Shown here one piece after another: positions 37,999-46,487 of a stretch of DNA of 64,000 bases (its first letter is position 1; each line of letters starts with the position of its first letter). The notes beneath the pieces are model-generated. The model searched no databases, had not been told where the DNA came from, and was given only the letters and a program-made list of their open reading frames with translations. Source of the DNA: Granulosicoccus sp964390335 (lineage in GTDB: Bacteria > Pseudomonadota > Gammaproteobacteria > Granulosicoccales > Granulosicoccaceae); NCBI GenBank assembly GCA_964390335.1, contig CAYMHU010000001.1, positions 124,001-188,000 on the forward strand. Direction: 5' to 3'. A program made the position numbers and the translations under genes.

Positions 37999-38265
37999 GT
38001 GAAAAAAATGTTTGTTGGTGGCTTGCCGCTAGAATCTACAGAAGAAACCGTAACGCAACTATTTGGCGAATATGGCACGGTGCGCTCGATTAAATTAGCC
38101 GCTGACGTATTCAGTGGAAAATGCAAAGGATTTGGTTTTGTGGAAATGGAAGGCCACGAAGCACGGGCTGCCATTGCCGGACTCAACGGCAAAATTGTTG
38201 GCGATAAGTCGCTCAAAGTTCAATTTGAAGAACCCCGTAAAGGTAAAGGCGGACGCCGACGATAA
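37999..38265 (+). CDS. RNA recognition motif (RRM) RNA-binding protein
   Basis: 88 residues, single RRM. RNP2 MFVGGLP (4-10), RNP1 KGFGFVEM (about 43-50), and a basic C-terminal tail (EPRKGKGGRRR). GTG start at 37999, preceded by GAGG 9-13 bases upstream; an ATG (residue 4) is in frame but gives no better fit. Bacterial RRM proteins of this size bind single-stranded RNA and are often cold-induced; the targets are not known. Its leader has strong hairpins, see the separate entry. Confidence 0.92.
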   Translation: MKKMFVGGLPLESTEETVTQLFGEYGTVRSIKLAADVFSGKCKGFGFVEMEGHEARAAIAGLNGKIVGDKSLKVQFEEPRKGKGGRRR

Positions 38266-38274
38266 ATACCCGCG

Positions 38275-38299
38275 GCCGGAGACCAACTTGGCTTCCGGC
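38275..38299 (+). terminator. Probable terminator after the RRM gene
   Basis: GCCGGA (38275-38280) pairs with TCCGGC (38294-38299), with an inner CCAA/TTGG pair. A T6 run lies about 18 bases downstream at 38318-38323, not adjacent, so it may be weak. Confidence 0.5.
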
Positions 38300-38348
38300 T
38301 GCAACCTCGATATTGCGTTTTTTGTACTCAAAATCGCTCATCAACATC

Positions 38349-38354
38349 TATAAT
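38349..38354 (+). promoter_or_regulatory. Candidate -10 box upstream of trmB
   Basis: TATAAT at 38349-38354. The -35 position is not convincing. It would place a promoter before the small 37-residue frame at 38410 and trmB. Confidence 0.35.
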
Positions 38355-38409
38355 TAAACTCAAGGCGGGTCAGAGTCAATCACCTGGTCCCACAGCTCAA
38401 AAGGCAACA

Positions 38410-38523
38410 ATGTACGGCGATATGCACCGCGATTTGTTCGATAGTTTTCTCGGTTTCTATATCGGAAGACATATCGGCGGCGGCGCTGCAAAGACATTGG
38501 CAGTGATATCCGCCAGTGAATGA
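38410..38523 (+). CDS. Small ORF (37 aa) overlapping the trmB start
   Basis: ATG 38410 to TGA 38523 reads MYGDMHRDLFDSFLGFYIG and ends with KTLAVISASE. Its stop overlaps the trmB GTG start by 8 bases, an arrangement suited to translational coupling. It lies 55 bases after a TATAAT. No family is recognised; it may be a coupled leader peptide or a random frame. AGGCAA lies 6 bases before its ATG. Confidence 0.3.
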   Translation: MYGDMHRDLFDSFLGFYIGRHIGGGAAKTLAVISASE

Positions 38524-39217
38524 GCCGACGCAATCAAAACTAACCAGCCGAAGCATTCGCAGCTTTGTTATTCGTAAAGGTCGATTGACCAAAGCGCAAG
38601 CGGCAGCAATGCAGACGCTGCTGCCCAAATACGGTGTTAGTTTCGATGCGCAATCACCGATAGTTGCAACGAAGTTGTTTGGACGGGTTGCGCCTTTGTG
38701 GGTGGAAATCGGATTTGGCAATGGTGATGCGCTTATCGACATGGCGCTACGGTACCCCGACACCAACTTTATCGGAATTGAAGTGCATGAGCCCGGCGTG
38801 GGTCAGGCACTGTCTGCAATTGCAGCCAATCAATTGACCAACGTGCGTGTCATGCAGCACGATGCGGTAGAGATCTTGCAGCAAATGTTTACCGCAAACT
38901 CGATTGACAGAGTGCTACTGTTTTTCCCTGACCCATGGCGGAAAAAGCGGCACTTCAAGCGACGTATAGTGCAAAAGGACTTTGTCGATCTTGTTGCTTC
39001 ACGTTTAGTAACAGGCGGCGTATTCCATTGCGCAAGTGATTGGCAAGACTACGCAGAATGGATGTTGGAACGGCTGGAGGCTTGCGAGATGCTGGCAAAT
39101 CAAGCCGCTCCGGGTGAGTATTCACCCAGACCTGAATGGCGCACTAATACTCGTTTTGAACAACGGGGTGAACGCCTGGGTCACAGTGTTTTTGATTTGT
39201 TATACACACGGCGCTAG
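38516..39217 (+). CDS. trmB: tRNA (guanine(46)-N(7))-methyltransferase
   Basis: SAM-dependent methylation of G46 in tRNA. 233 residues. SAM motif WVEIGFGNGDALIDMAL (about 62-78), DRVLLFFPDPWRKKRHFKRR (the PDPW.KKRH signature), VHEPGVG-like EVHEPGVGQAL, and TRFEQRGERLGH at the end. GTG 38516 is the only fitting start and is preceded by a weakly coded 37-codon frame. The gene is 51 bp before the SLC13-type transporter gene. Confidence 0.94.
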   Translation: MNEPTQSKLTSRSIRSFVIRKGRLTKAQAAAMQTLLPKYGVSFDAQSPIVATKLFGRVAPLWVEIGFGNGDALIDMALRYPDTNFIGIEVHEPGVGQALSAIAANQLTNVRVMQHDAVEILQQMFTANSIDRVLLFFPDPWRKKRHFKRRIVQKDFVDLVASRLVTGGVFHCASDWQDYAEWMLERLEACEMLANQAAPGEYSPRPEWRTNTRFEQRGERLGHSVFDLLYTRR

Positions 39218-39268
39218 AGTGGCGCAGCCCGATCAGCAACTTGTGCTATTGGGTTTTTGGACACCTGA

Positions 39269-41125
39269 ATGATCGACGCGATTACGCTTAACTTAGAAAT
39301 GATTGTAGTGCTGGTACTACTGGCCTTTACGATCTTCTTGTTCGCGTTTGAAATAGTACGGGTTGATGTTGCCGCCATTATCATCATGGTTTTACTGGGA
39401 CTATCAACCATGGTCCCGGCTATCACCCCACTGCTCTCCCAACAGGAACTGTTTTCCGGTTTTTCGAGTAACGCGGTTATCTCTGTCATTGCCGTTATGA
39501 TCATTGGCGCCGGTCTCGATAAAACCGGCTTGATGGGTAAGCTTGCGCAGCTCATATTAAATAAAGGCGGCAAAACCGAAAGCCGAATTATTCCGTTGGT
39601 ATCCGGTACCGTGGCGTTTATCTCGAGCTTTATGCAGAACATTGGTGCTGCGGCGCTTTTCCTACCGGTTGTTAATAGAATCTCCGCACGAACCGATATT
39701 CCCATGTCGCGCCTACTCATGCCGATGGGCTTTTGCGCCATTCTGGGTGGTACAGCCACCATGATTGGCTCTAGCCCACTTATCTTGTTAAACGACTTAA
39801 TCATTTCGTCGAATAAAACCCTGGCACCCGATCAGCAAATGGACACGTTTGGACTGTTTGCTGTAACACCAATCGGTATTGCGCTGGTTATAACTGGCAT
39901 TGTGTATTTCGTATTGGCCGGTCGGTTTGTATTGCCACAGGTTCGGGTAACTGACCAAAACCGCACGAGTCGCACCACGGATTACTTCGAAAGTTTATAT
40001 GGCATTGGTGGTGAACTTCTGGAAGCACGCGTTACCGACGATAGCCCTATGGTTGGTATGAGCATCCGCCAAATAGAACAAAATTACCCAAACTGCCCTT
40101 TGATATTGGCTTTATACAGTGGTGATGTTGTCAAGATTCCACCCGACCGCGAAGAAGTTGTGTGGGTAGGCACACACGTGGGTGTCATGGGTGATCAAAA
40201 ACACCTTGATGCATTTTGCGAAGAACACAAATGGGAACTGCGCGGCGAACCCGATCGATTCGCGGATGTGCTTAATCCGCAACACAGTGGCATCGCCGAA
40301 TTAGTAATTCCGCCAGGCTCCAGTCTGGTTGGAAAAGAAATTAAAGACGTCAAACCACGGCGCAACTTCGGTGCGAACATCTTGCAAATTTATCGTACCG
40401 ATCAGGTTATTAAGCGCGAATTCGCAGATCAAGTGCTGCAACCGGGCGACACGCTTGTTGTACACGCCAGTTGGAAAGATCTGAAAAAACTCTCACGCAA
40501 CCGCGATTTTGTTATAGCTACCGAAGTGAAGTACGAAGATTTACGTACCAATAAAGTTCGTGAAGCCGCCATCTTTTTCTGTTTAGCACTGGCGCTGTTT
40601 CTAATTACCGATAATTTATCGGTGTCGTTACTAACCGGTGCCATGGGCATGGTTTTATCTGGTGTACTAACCATTGATGAAGCCTACGACGCCGTAAGCT
40701 GGCAAACGGTATTCTTACTGGCCTCATTAATTCCGTTAGGTATTGCAGTGGACCAGTCGGGCACCGCTGCGTGGATCGCACAGGAAATTCTAGTCTTGGT
40801 GGGCGATGTACCCAATTGGGTTTTGCAGGTGGTGGTTGCAGGCCTTGCTACGTTCTTCACACTGGTGATGTCGAACATCGGTGCTACCGTACTACTGGTG
40901 CCTTTAGCCGTTAACATTGCCGTGGCCGTTGGTGCCGACCCAGCCGTATTCGCATTAACGGTTGCCATTTCCACATCTAATTCTTTTTTAATTCCTACGC
41001 ATCAAGTTAACGCGCTTATCATGGGTCCAGGTGGTTACCAAGTAGCGGACTTTATGCGCGCAGGAGGCATCATGACTATCTTGTTTATGGTGGTTAGCCT
41101 TGTCATGCTGAATTTGGTGGTTTAA
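39269..41125 (+). CDS. SLC13/CitM-type permease with TrkA-C regulatory domains
   Basis: 618 residues. About 12 hydrophobic segments split in two halves: N-terminal IVVLVLLAFTIFLFAFEIV, VISVIAVMIIGAGLDKTG, and GFCAILGGTATMIGSSPLIL; C-terminal WQTVFLLASLIPLGIAV, MSNIGATVLLVPLAVNIAVA and FLIPTHQVNALIMGPGG. Between them (about 210-385) lie two soluble RCK_C/TrkA-C domains: ARVTDDSPMVGMSIRQIEQ and ELVIPPGSSLVGKEIKDVK. This is the sulfate/dicarboxylate SLC13 anion-permease group, with nucleotide-type regulation. The substrate is unknown (sulfate, phosphate or carboxylates possible). Confidence 0.88.
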   Translation: MIDAITLNLEMIVVLVLLAFTIFLFAFEIVRVDVAAIIIMVLLGLSTMVPAITPLLSQQELFSGFSSNAVISVIAVMIIGAGLDKTGLMGKLAQLILNKGGKTESRIIPLVSGTVAFISSFMQNIGAAALFLPVVNRISARTDIPMSRLLMPMGFCAILGGTATMIGSSPLILLNDLIISSNKTLAPDQQMDTFGLFAVTPIGIALVITGIVYFVLAGRFVLPQVRVTDQNRTSRTTDYFESLYGIGGELLEARVTDDSPMVGMSIRQIEQNYPNCPLILALYSGDVVKIPPDREEVVWVGTHVGVMGDQKHLDAFCEEHKWELRGEPDRFADVLNPQHSGIAELVIPPGSSLVGKEIKDVKPRRNFGANILQIYRTDQVIKREFADQVLQPGDTLVVHASWKDLKKLSRNRDFVIATEVKYEDLRTNKVREAAIFFCLALALFLITDNLSVSLLTGAMGMVLSGVLTIDEAYDAVSWQTVFLLASLIPLGIAVDQSGTAAWIAQEILVLVGDVPNWVLQVVVAGLATFFTLVMSNIGATVLLVPLAVNIAVAVGADPAVFALTVAISTSNSFLIPTHQVNALIMGPGGYQVADFMRAGGIMTILFMVVSLVMLNLVV

Positions 41126-41163
41126 CCACTCGATCGAAAACACAAATAGATTTGGAGGTCAGT

Positions 41164-41550
41164 ATGTCAGATGATAACCAGTCAAATGATAAAAACCCGT
41201 TTCCGGATACTCAGTTCAAAGCGCATAAATTTTCAAGGGCCGATATGAGCGGTGCAGATTTTGATGGCGTTAACTTGAGCAATGCAACGTTTTGGACTGT
41301 GCTTAAAAATGGCAAGTTCACTGACAGTAATTTAGAAGCCTGTGAGTTCAACGATGTGAATCTGTCAAACAGTGTCTATGAGAACATAAACCTAAGTAAC
41401 ACAACATTCAACAATATCAATATGGTTGATGTGCGTTTCAGCAACTTGAACCTGGCCAATGCAGAGATTACTGAAGCTAACTTACAAGGCATGAAAATTA
41501 ACGGTGTTCTGGTTAGCGACCTGTTCGAGGCATACGAAAAACAACAATAG
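41164..41550 (+). CDS. Pentapeptide repeat protein
   Basis: 128 residues from ATG 41164, which has GGAGGT 6-11 bases upstream; a TTG at 41152 includes that ribosome-binding site and is rejected. Repeats of A(D/N)LXX pattern from about residue 25 (RADMSGADFDGVNLSNATF, LEACEFNDVNLSNSVYENI, NLANAEITEANLQG) form a right-handed beta-helix. Such proteins can mimic DNA or shield gyrase; the role here is unknown. Confidence 0.85.
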   Translation: MSDDNQSNDKNPFPDTQFKAHKFSRADMSGADFDGVNLSNATFWTVLKNGKFTDSNLEACEFNDVNLSNSVYENINLSNTTFNNINMVDVRFSNLNLANAEITEANLQGMKINGVLVSDLFEAYEKQQ

Positions 41551-41591
41551 CTGTATTTGAAATTTCGCCTATGCGCTAAATAGGAAACATT

Positions 41592-42281
41592 GTGTTGGAC
41601 GTTGATTGGTTAGCAGAAGCAATATCGAACAACGCAGCATGGTGCGATGCCATAGCATCTTCCCACAACGTTCCCACCAGCTGGAATGAGTCGTATTGGA
41701 TGAGTAAACATCCGATGCCGCGTTTCTACCCCAATATCATCACACTCAAAAGTGATACCGCAATCGATAATCAAATCGACATCATTAAACCTCAACTTCC
41801 ATCAGGCTGGGGCATTAAAGACAGCTTTGCAGAGTTAGATTTACATAGCAATGGGTTCTCACCAGCATTCGATGCACATTGGTATTGCCGAGTGCCAACA
41901 AATGGCATCATTGATAATTTTAAGCGGCAACACCATGTTCATACTGTAAAGACACAGCTTGAACTGAATCGCTGGGCGAGCGCATGGGGCGACGGCACTG
42001 ATATTTTTAATGCTGCGTTATTGGAGAAGCAGTGCGTTGAACTGCTGTACATTGAGCACCACAACAATATAGTGGCTGGCTTGGCCATAAACCTCAGCGG
42101 TCATTCAGTCGGTATTTCCAATGCGTTTGGTTCGCCAAATGAATTGCTGAGCAGCGTTGCGTCAGTCATTGAAAAAAATCCAGACAAGGGCCTCGTTGGT
42201 TATGGTGATCAAACAGAGATGGCGCTGCTCAGTAAAATTGGATTCCGGAACATCGGTGATATGCGAGTGTGGGAAAGATGA
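41592..42281 (+). CDS. Hypothetical protein, GNAT-like C-terminus
   Basis: 229 residues from GTG 41592. The C-terminal half (VAGLAINLSGHSVGISNAF, VASVIEKNPDKGLVGYGDQT, MALLSKIGFRNIGDMRVWER) resembles the end of a GNAT acetyltransferase (a GY...GFR.IG.MRVW pattern). The N-terminal half is not recognised (WCDAIASSHNVPTSWNESYW). Its stop overlaps the next gene by 4 bp (ATGA), a decayed FAD oxidoreductase, suggesting they formed an operon. Confidence 0.5.
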   Translation: MLDVDWLAEAISNNAAWCDAIASSHNVPTSWNESYWMSKHPMPRFYPNIITLKSDTAIDNQIDIIKPQLPSGWGIKDSFAELDLHSNGFSPAFDAHWYCRVPTNGIIDNFKRQHHVHTVKTQLELNRWASAWGDGTDIFNAALLEKQCVELLYIEHHNNIVAGLAINLSGHSVGISNAFGSPNELLSSVASVIEKNPDKGLVGYGDQTEMALLSKIGFRNIGDMRVWER

Positions 42282-43232
42282 AAACTGACGTATCGGTAGC
42301 AGTTATTGGCGGTGGCATCGTTGGAGCATCATTGCTTTATTGGTTGGCCAAGTCGGGTGGGACAGACACAGTATTGCTGGAACGTCGCGAACTCACCTCC
42401 GGCTCAACCTGGCATGCAGCCGGTAACACCACGTATTTTGGCCCTTTTCCAAAAATGACATCGCTGTTTGCAGGATCAATACGCACCTACTTACAGGCCG
42501 AACAAGAGTCTGGGCAGTCGGTCGGTTTTCACCAAACTGGCAGTCTGCGATTAGCGGCGACTGCCAGAGAATTAGAGCTGTTCCACACCTATGCTTCGCG
42601 CTACCAGGATCTTGGGATTCCGTATCATATTCGCACCCCGGAAGAAGTGGCTGAGTTGCACCCGTTCGTTAACATTAAAGACATCCATGGTGCTGCCCAT
42701 ACGCCAACAGATGGCCATGTTGATCCGACCGGTGCGACCACTGCGTTGGCAAAGGCAGCGCAAAGCTTGGGGGCTGAAATTAAACGTCATTGTCCTGTAA
42801 ACGCAATCATCAAAAGTGGTGACACATGGCTATTGGAGATGCCAGACGGGAGATTGACTGCGCAACATGTTGTCGTAGCCACCTCGTTCTGGGCTCGCGA
42901 AATGCTCGCACCACTGGGTCTGAACGTGCCGGTTTATGCAACACAACATCATGAAATTATTACAGAGAACCTGTCTGAAATTGCCAAGCTCGACACCGAG
43001 TTACCGGCAATGCGTGATAGTTGGGTGTCGTGTAACGTTCGACAAGAGCAGTATTGGCACGGGTGGCGGATCAGCCGAGTTCCTTGCCAAATGGATTACT
43101 ACTGGAAGCCCACCTCCTGAGCTTGATGCCATGCATGCTGATCGATTTGGTAACGCAATGGAGAGGGACGCAGCGTTGGATGCGATTAGGCAGGTCTATG
43201 CTCGCGGTTATCAATTGCCCGAATCAATCTAG
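42278..43232 (+). pseudogene. FAD-dependent oxidoreductase (sarcosine/dimethylglycine dehydrogenase type), decayed
   Basis: ATG 42278 opens a frame with the DAO family FAD-binding signature VAVIGGGIVGASLLYWLAK, LLERRELTSGSTWHAAGNT and DGHVDPTGATTALAKAAQ, ending after about 281 residues at 43120. Just before the stop, SCNVRQEQYWHG shows the expected family motif, but the continuation shifts frame. Another frame (about 43051-43232) holds GTGGGSAEFLAKWITTGSPP and HADRFGNAM, matching the later part of the same family, then terminates early. The domain that should lie between (over a hundred residues) and the whole C-terminal folate-binding part are missing. So it is a deletion plus frameshift pseudogene. 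Intact members are about 800 residues and oxidise N-methyl amines. Confidence 0.85.
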
Positions 43233-43254
43233 AGCAATGGATACTGTTAGTTAT

Positions 43255-43752
43255 TTATTTGATGCTTAGGCAATACACACTGGCCGTTACACCAACACTG
43301 CTATCATTGGGTGGCAACAAAGTTGGGCATCTATAGAAAGTTGAACCAGCCACTGATGTAACGGTGAATCCACCTGACACATCACACGCACCACCTGTCG
43401 CTACTGAATCGGCAGGGCAAAAAGCGGTACAGCCAAATCTCGTATTTGGCCCTCCCATACAGCTTTGCGTTACCAAGGTAATCGGTGAGTTGGATTCGGT
43501 GTTAACTTCCCCTATTACTAATTCGGAGCTTTCAGCGTTCCACATGGTGTCAAAAACAACCAACTGATAAACTCCAGGCTCTACATCGCAAGGTGATGTG
43601 GCAACGGATGCAGAATCACAAACCGTTTGGTAGTTATCTGTAACCGATTGAAGCTGTGCCAATGCTACATCCGGCCCGGAAGGTAAGTTGTATTCGACAG
43701 CATTGGCAACTCCGAAAACAAACAATAGAGGAAATATGGCTTTGAAATGCAT
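43255..43752 (-). CDS. Hypothetical secreted cysteine-rich protein
   Basis: 165 residues. A signal peptide (FKAIFPLLFVFGVANA) is followed by a small Cys-rich domain with eight Cys in the mature part, TVCDSASVATSPCDVEPGVY, SCMGGPNTRFGCTAFCPADS, GACDVSGG and FYRCPTLL, presumably disulfide-bonded. No known family. It lies tail to tail with the FAD pseudogene and is preceded by 160 bp of AT-rich sequence. Confidence 0.6.
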   Translation of the reverse strand: MHFKAIFPLLFVFGVANAVEYNLPSGPDVALAQLQSVTDNYQTVCDSASVATSPCDVEPGVYQLVVFDTMWNAESSELVIGEVNTESNSPITLVTQSCMGGPNTRFGCTAFCPADSVATGGACDVSGGFTVTSVAGSTFYRCPTLLPPNDSSVGVTASVYCLSIK

Positions 43753-43915
43753 TATCGACTCCGTATCAACAAACTGAACAGAAAATAAAATACGCCATCT
43801 GGTTTGTCAAGCTATACCTCCCTTAGCCTTAGCCCTAGACCGCGAAAACGAATTGGGAACGCGTACTGTGTGCCAAACCTAGAAAATTCAATAAAGCTTC
43901 ACAGATTAACCTGAA

Positions 43916-45607
43916 TTAAACACAATAAATTGCAGGCGATGACTCTTTGCATTGCCAAAGTGTTGAGTGGCAACTTGGGTCTACATTTGTAGAGTCCATC
44001 TGTGTTGATTCAATGAGTGTGGAGTCGATACCAGTATAGTCAACTCGTGTAGAGTCGCTTCGTGTAGAGTCGTCACTTAGTTTTTGTGCTGGCTTCAAAT
44101 CAACCACCGCTGCATCCGTAATATCTTGTCCGTTTTTATTAATTATACGAAATCGAAATCGTTCCGGTGATAGTTGCCGTATCGCGTTAAACGACTCCCG
44201 ATCATTGCGCAATGATTCTTCAAAGTCGAATTGATTAAGATCATGAAAGTGTAGTTGTTGGAAAAACTGCTTATGCACACCGTCTTTATCCTGTGCAACT
44301 GCTTCGATTTTATAACCACCTTCATGCACCAGCGTGTGATGATAAGAACACAGACAGACACCATTCTCAACGGACGTTGAACCACCGTCGGCCCAGTGCT
44401 GCATGTGATGGATATGCAAATGACGCGAATGATCACAACCCGGCCAAACACACTGTTGATCACGTTCTTTGATGGCGCGAGCCATGGCGCTTGGCCAGAT
44501 GCGGGATTTACGTCCGATATCGATGGGCTCACCGCTCTGTGTTTTATTGACTGAGATACAGCAATCACAGGCAATGCGCCTGGCCGTTTCCCGGCCAATA
44601 GGGCCTGCGCCAATAATTATGGGGCGTTTTGCAGGGGTTACTGGTTCGGTATTGTTGTTTGAATTGTTGGTGATTGAGCCATTATTAATCGGAGCAAGCT
44701 CGCTTTCATCAACAGTAACACTCACTTGATATCGATCAGCCGTGGCGATGGCTTTACCGGCACCTTGCAGGCTGGACTCTGCCATCAATACTGCCGCGTC
44801 TGCTCTGCGTTGTGACATGGCGTTGTCGGCCGTACCCAACTCACCCAGACTATGTTCAACGCTATTAAGAAAAGCTTGCGCAAGTTCAGGTGGTAAGACG
44901 AGTTGGATTTGCGTGCTGCCGTTACTTGCCTCGCGCCACGTCAACGAACGCGAATCCCATTGCCTCATAGCACGGGTGTTTTCCGCGTCGCCATTGTCGT
45001 CTTCACACCACCGATAACCATCGCACAAGCGCTTAACCTCTGATACTGATGCATCCAACGCGGCGTGACACAAGGTTTTTTCGTTATCACTATCAGCCAC
45101 ACGGGTGATCAAACGCACTTTCGACCAAGACAACTTACCAACCCTAAACAAGGCCTGTAGCATGGGTAGAGATTGAAGTCGGCGACCCACGCGCAAATAC
45201 TCCCAGCTCAATTTAGTGCTAATACCGATTTCAGCGTTCATCCACGCAGCGCAATGGCTCGCGCCACTTTGTTTCCAGGCTTGTTGGTCATCAAACCGGA
45301 CCAGCAGCTCTAGTAGATCTGCATGTTGAGAGCTTATTTCTTGTGAGAGGAGTTTTAAGCGTTGCCGGATGGTTTGAGCATCTTGCGGTAATGCGTTGCG
45401 ATCGATGCCTTCGGTATACTCTTTTTGTTCAGCACTTTTAGTGCGTTCAGCCTTACCTTCAATGCAGGCCATCGCTAAACGAACACGTTGACCAAACTGC
45501 TCACGGTCAGCGGCATCGAATGAGTTCATGCCCAGCTCAAAAGAGGCTGCGGATTTTTTATCGTTATTATTTTTGTCGTTATTACCAGGGTGGTTTGGTT
45601 TATCCAT
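43916..45607 (-). CDS. DUF222 and HNH endonuclease domain protein with repeat tail
   Basis: 563 residues. The middle is a DUF222 region (about 40-300: DAQTIRQRLKLLSQEISSQH, CHAALDASVSEVKRLCDGYR, TQIQLVLPPELAQAFLNSVE). The HNH motif (about 400-450: CVWPGCDHSRHLHIHHMQHW, ENGVCLCSYHHTLVHEGG) has C..C and HH metal ligands, so the nuclease core looks intact. The C-terminus is an Asp/Ser/Thr repeat tail (DSTRSDSTRVDYTGIDST...). Such proteins are common as multi-copy families in Actinobacteria and some Gammaproteobacteria, and may be mobile. No transposase or self-homing target is visible. The N-terminus is Asn/Lys-rich (NNDKNNNDKK). Confidence 0.8.
   Translation of the reverse strand: MDKPNHPGNNDKNNNDKKSAASFELGMNSFDAADREQFGQRVRLAMACIEGKAERTKSAEQKEYTEGIDRNALPQDAQTIRQRLKLLSQEISSQHADLLELLVRFDDQQAWKQSGASHCAAWMNAEIGISTKLSWEYLRVGRRLQSLPMLQALFRVGKLSWSKVRLITRVADSDNEKTLCHAALDASVSEVKRLCDGYRWCEDDNGDAENTRAMRQWDSRSLTWREASNGSTQIQLVLPPELAQAFLNSVEHSLGELGTADNAMSQRRADAAVLMAESSLQGAGKAIATADRYQVSVTVDESELAPINNGSITNNSNNNTEPVTPAKRPIIIGAGPIGRETARRIACDCCISVNKTQSGEPIDIGRKSRIWPSAMARAIKERDQQCVWPGCDHSRHLHIHHMQHWADGGSTSVENGVCLCSYHHTLVHEGGYKIEAVAQDKDGVHKQFFQQLHFHDLNQFDFEESLRNDRESFNAIRQLSPERFRFRIINKNGQDITDAAVVDLKPAQKLSDDSTRSDSTRVDYTGIDSTLIESTQMDSTNVDPSCHSTLWQCKESSPAIYCV
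43985..44070 (-). repeat. 15-bp tandem repeats encoding the D-S-T-x-x tail
   Basis: Six 5-codon units (DSTRS, DSTRV, DYTGI, DSTLI, ESTQM, DSTNV) occupy about 90 bases at the C-terminus of the HNH protein. The 15-base period at DNA level (GTGTAGAGTCG motif) makes slippage plausible. Confidence 0.75.
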
Positions 45608-45829
45608 AAAACAGTTCTCCCTTGACGTATTTCATCGTACCAGGAAAACCGCGCTCGCGCATCAACTAACTGCATGTATATACAGTTTGCAACAAAAGCG
45701 ATACTCGGATGGCTACTTCAGTAGCAGTATCGGCAGAGTTATTTTGGTGTTGTTTGTTGCTGATTGCAATCAGAAATTATATGTGGAAATTGTGTGACAG
45801 CTAAGTGCCCTCTGCCGACGCTTGATCTC

Positions 45830-46375
45830 TCACTGTCTGGATAACTTGCCTAGTAGGTGAGAAAGTATATTAGTTTTTCTACCAGGAAAAGAAATCTCGT
45901 CTCTGTTTAATTTTATAAATTCAAACAAATTGTTCTCAATGCTTTCTGTGCTAAGCCTATAGAAATCTGCATCTAATTTATCTAATTGCTCATCTTGTTC
46001 TGTAGTGGCGTCAGCCGCGAGAGTTTGTATTTCAAGCTCGGTTGTTCTGCTCTTAACACCCAGAATCAACAAAGCATTTTCTAGTAGCGCAGCGGACTTC
46101 GGACAACCTATTTTCTTAAGCGAATCAGATGCACCCTTTACATGGTATGGGGTATTAAAGCAAAAAGCATTAAAACCACCGTTGTTTACTTGACGTTCAA
46201 ATGATTCGATAACAACGATTACCTTTTCGGTATCGGTCAGAGTGGGTTTTTGGTTCAATGCTTCATCAAATGCCAGCACAATTGAATCGACTCGATGTGT
46301 TGCACTCATTGCAATCAACTCGTCTACAGACTCACCACTGTATTTATCGAGGAATGGCAAATTGTCATTGTTCAT
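45830..46375 (-). CDS. DMP19-family protein (DUF4375)
   Basis: 181 residues. ERQVNNGGFNAFCFNTPYHV and LDADFYRLSTESIENNLFEF match the DMP19/DUF4375 domain, an all-alpha domain of unknown function. No signal peptide. It is a small standalone gene between the HNH protein and a lipoprotein gene. It may be a stress or immunity accessory protein, but no partner is visible. Confidence 0.7.
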   Translation of the reverse strand: MNNDNLPFLDKYSGESVDELIAMSATHRVDSIVLAFDEALNQKPTLTDTEKVIVVIESFERQVNNGGFNAFCFNTPYHVKGASDSLKKIGCPKSAALLENALLILGVKSRTTELEIQTLAADATTEQDEQLDKLDADFYRLSTESIENNLFEFIKLNRDEISFPGRKTNILSHLLGKLSRQ

Positions 46376-46487
46376 CTTCTACTCCAATGAAGACTATTAA
46401 AGGTCAGCTTTTGGCCGGTTTCTGCCGGTTGGATAAAGTCTAATCGAACTAGTGCTTTGTGCCCGTTGCGGACGGTCAGCCTGACGG

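Noticed and set aside
43985..44070. CRISPR-like short repeats
   Set aside because: The 15-base units are in frame, vary, have no spacers and encode the tail of the HNH protein.
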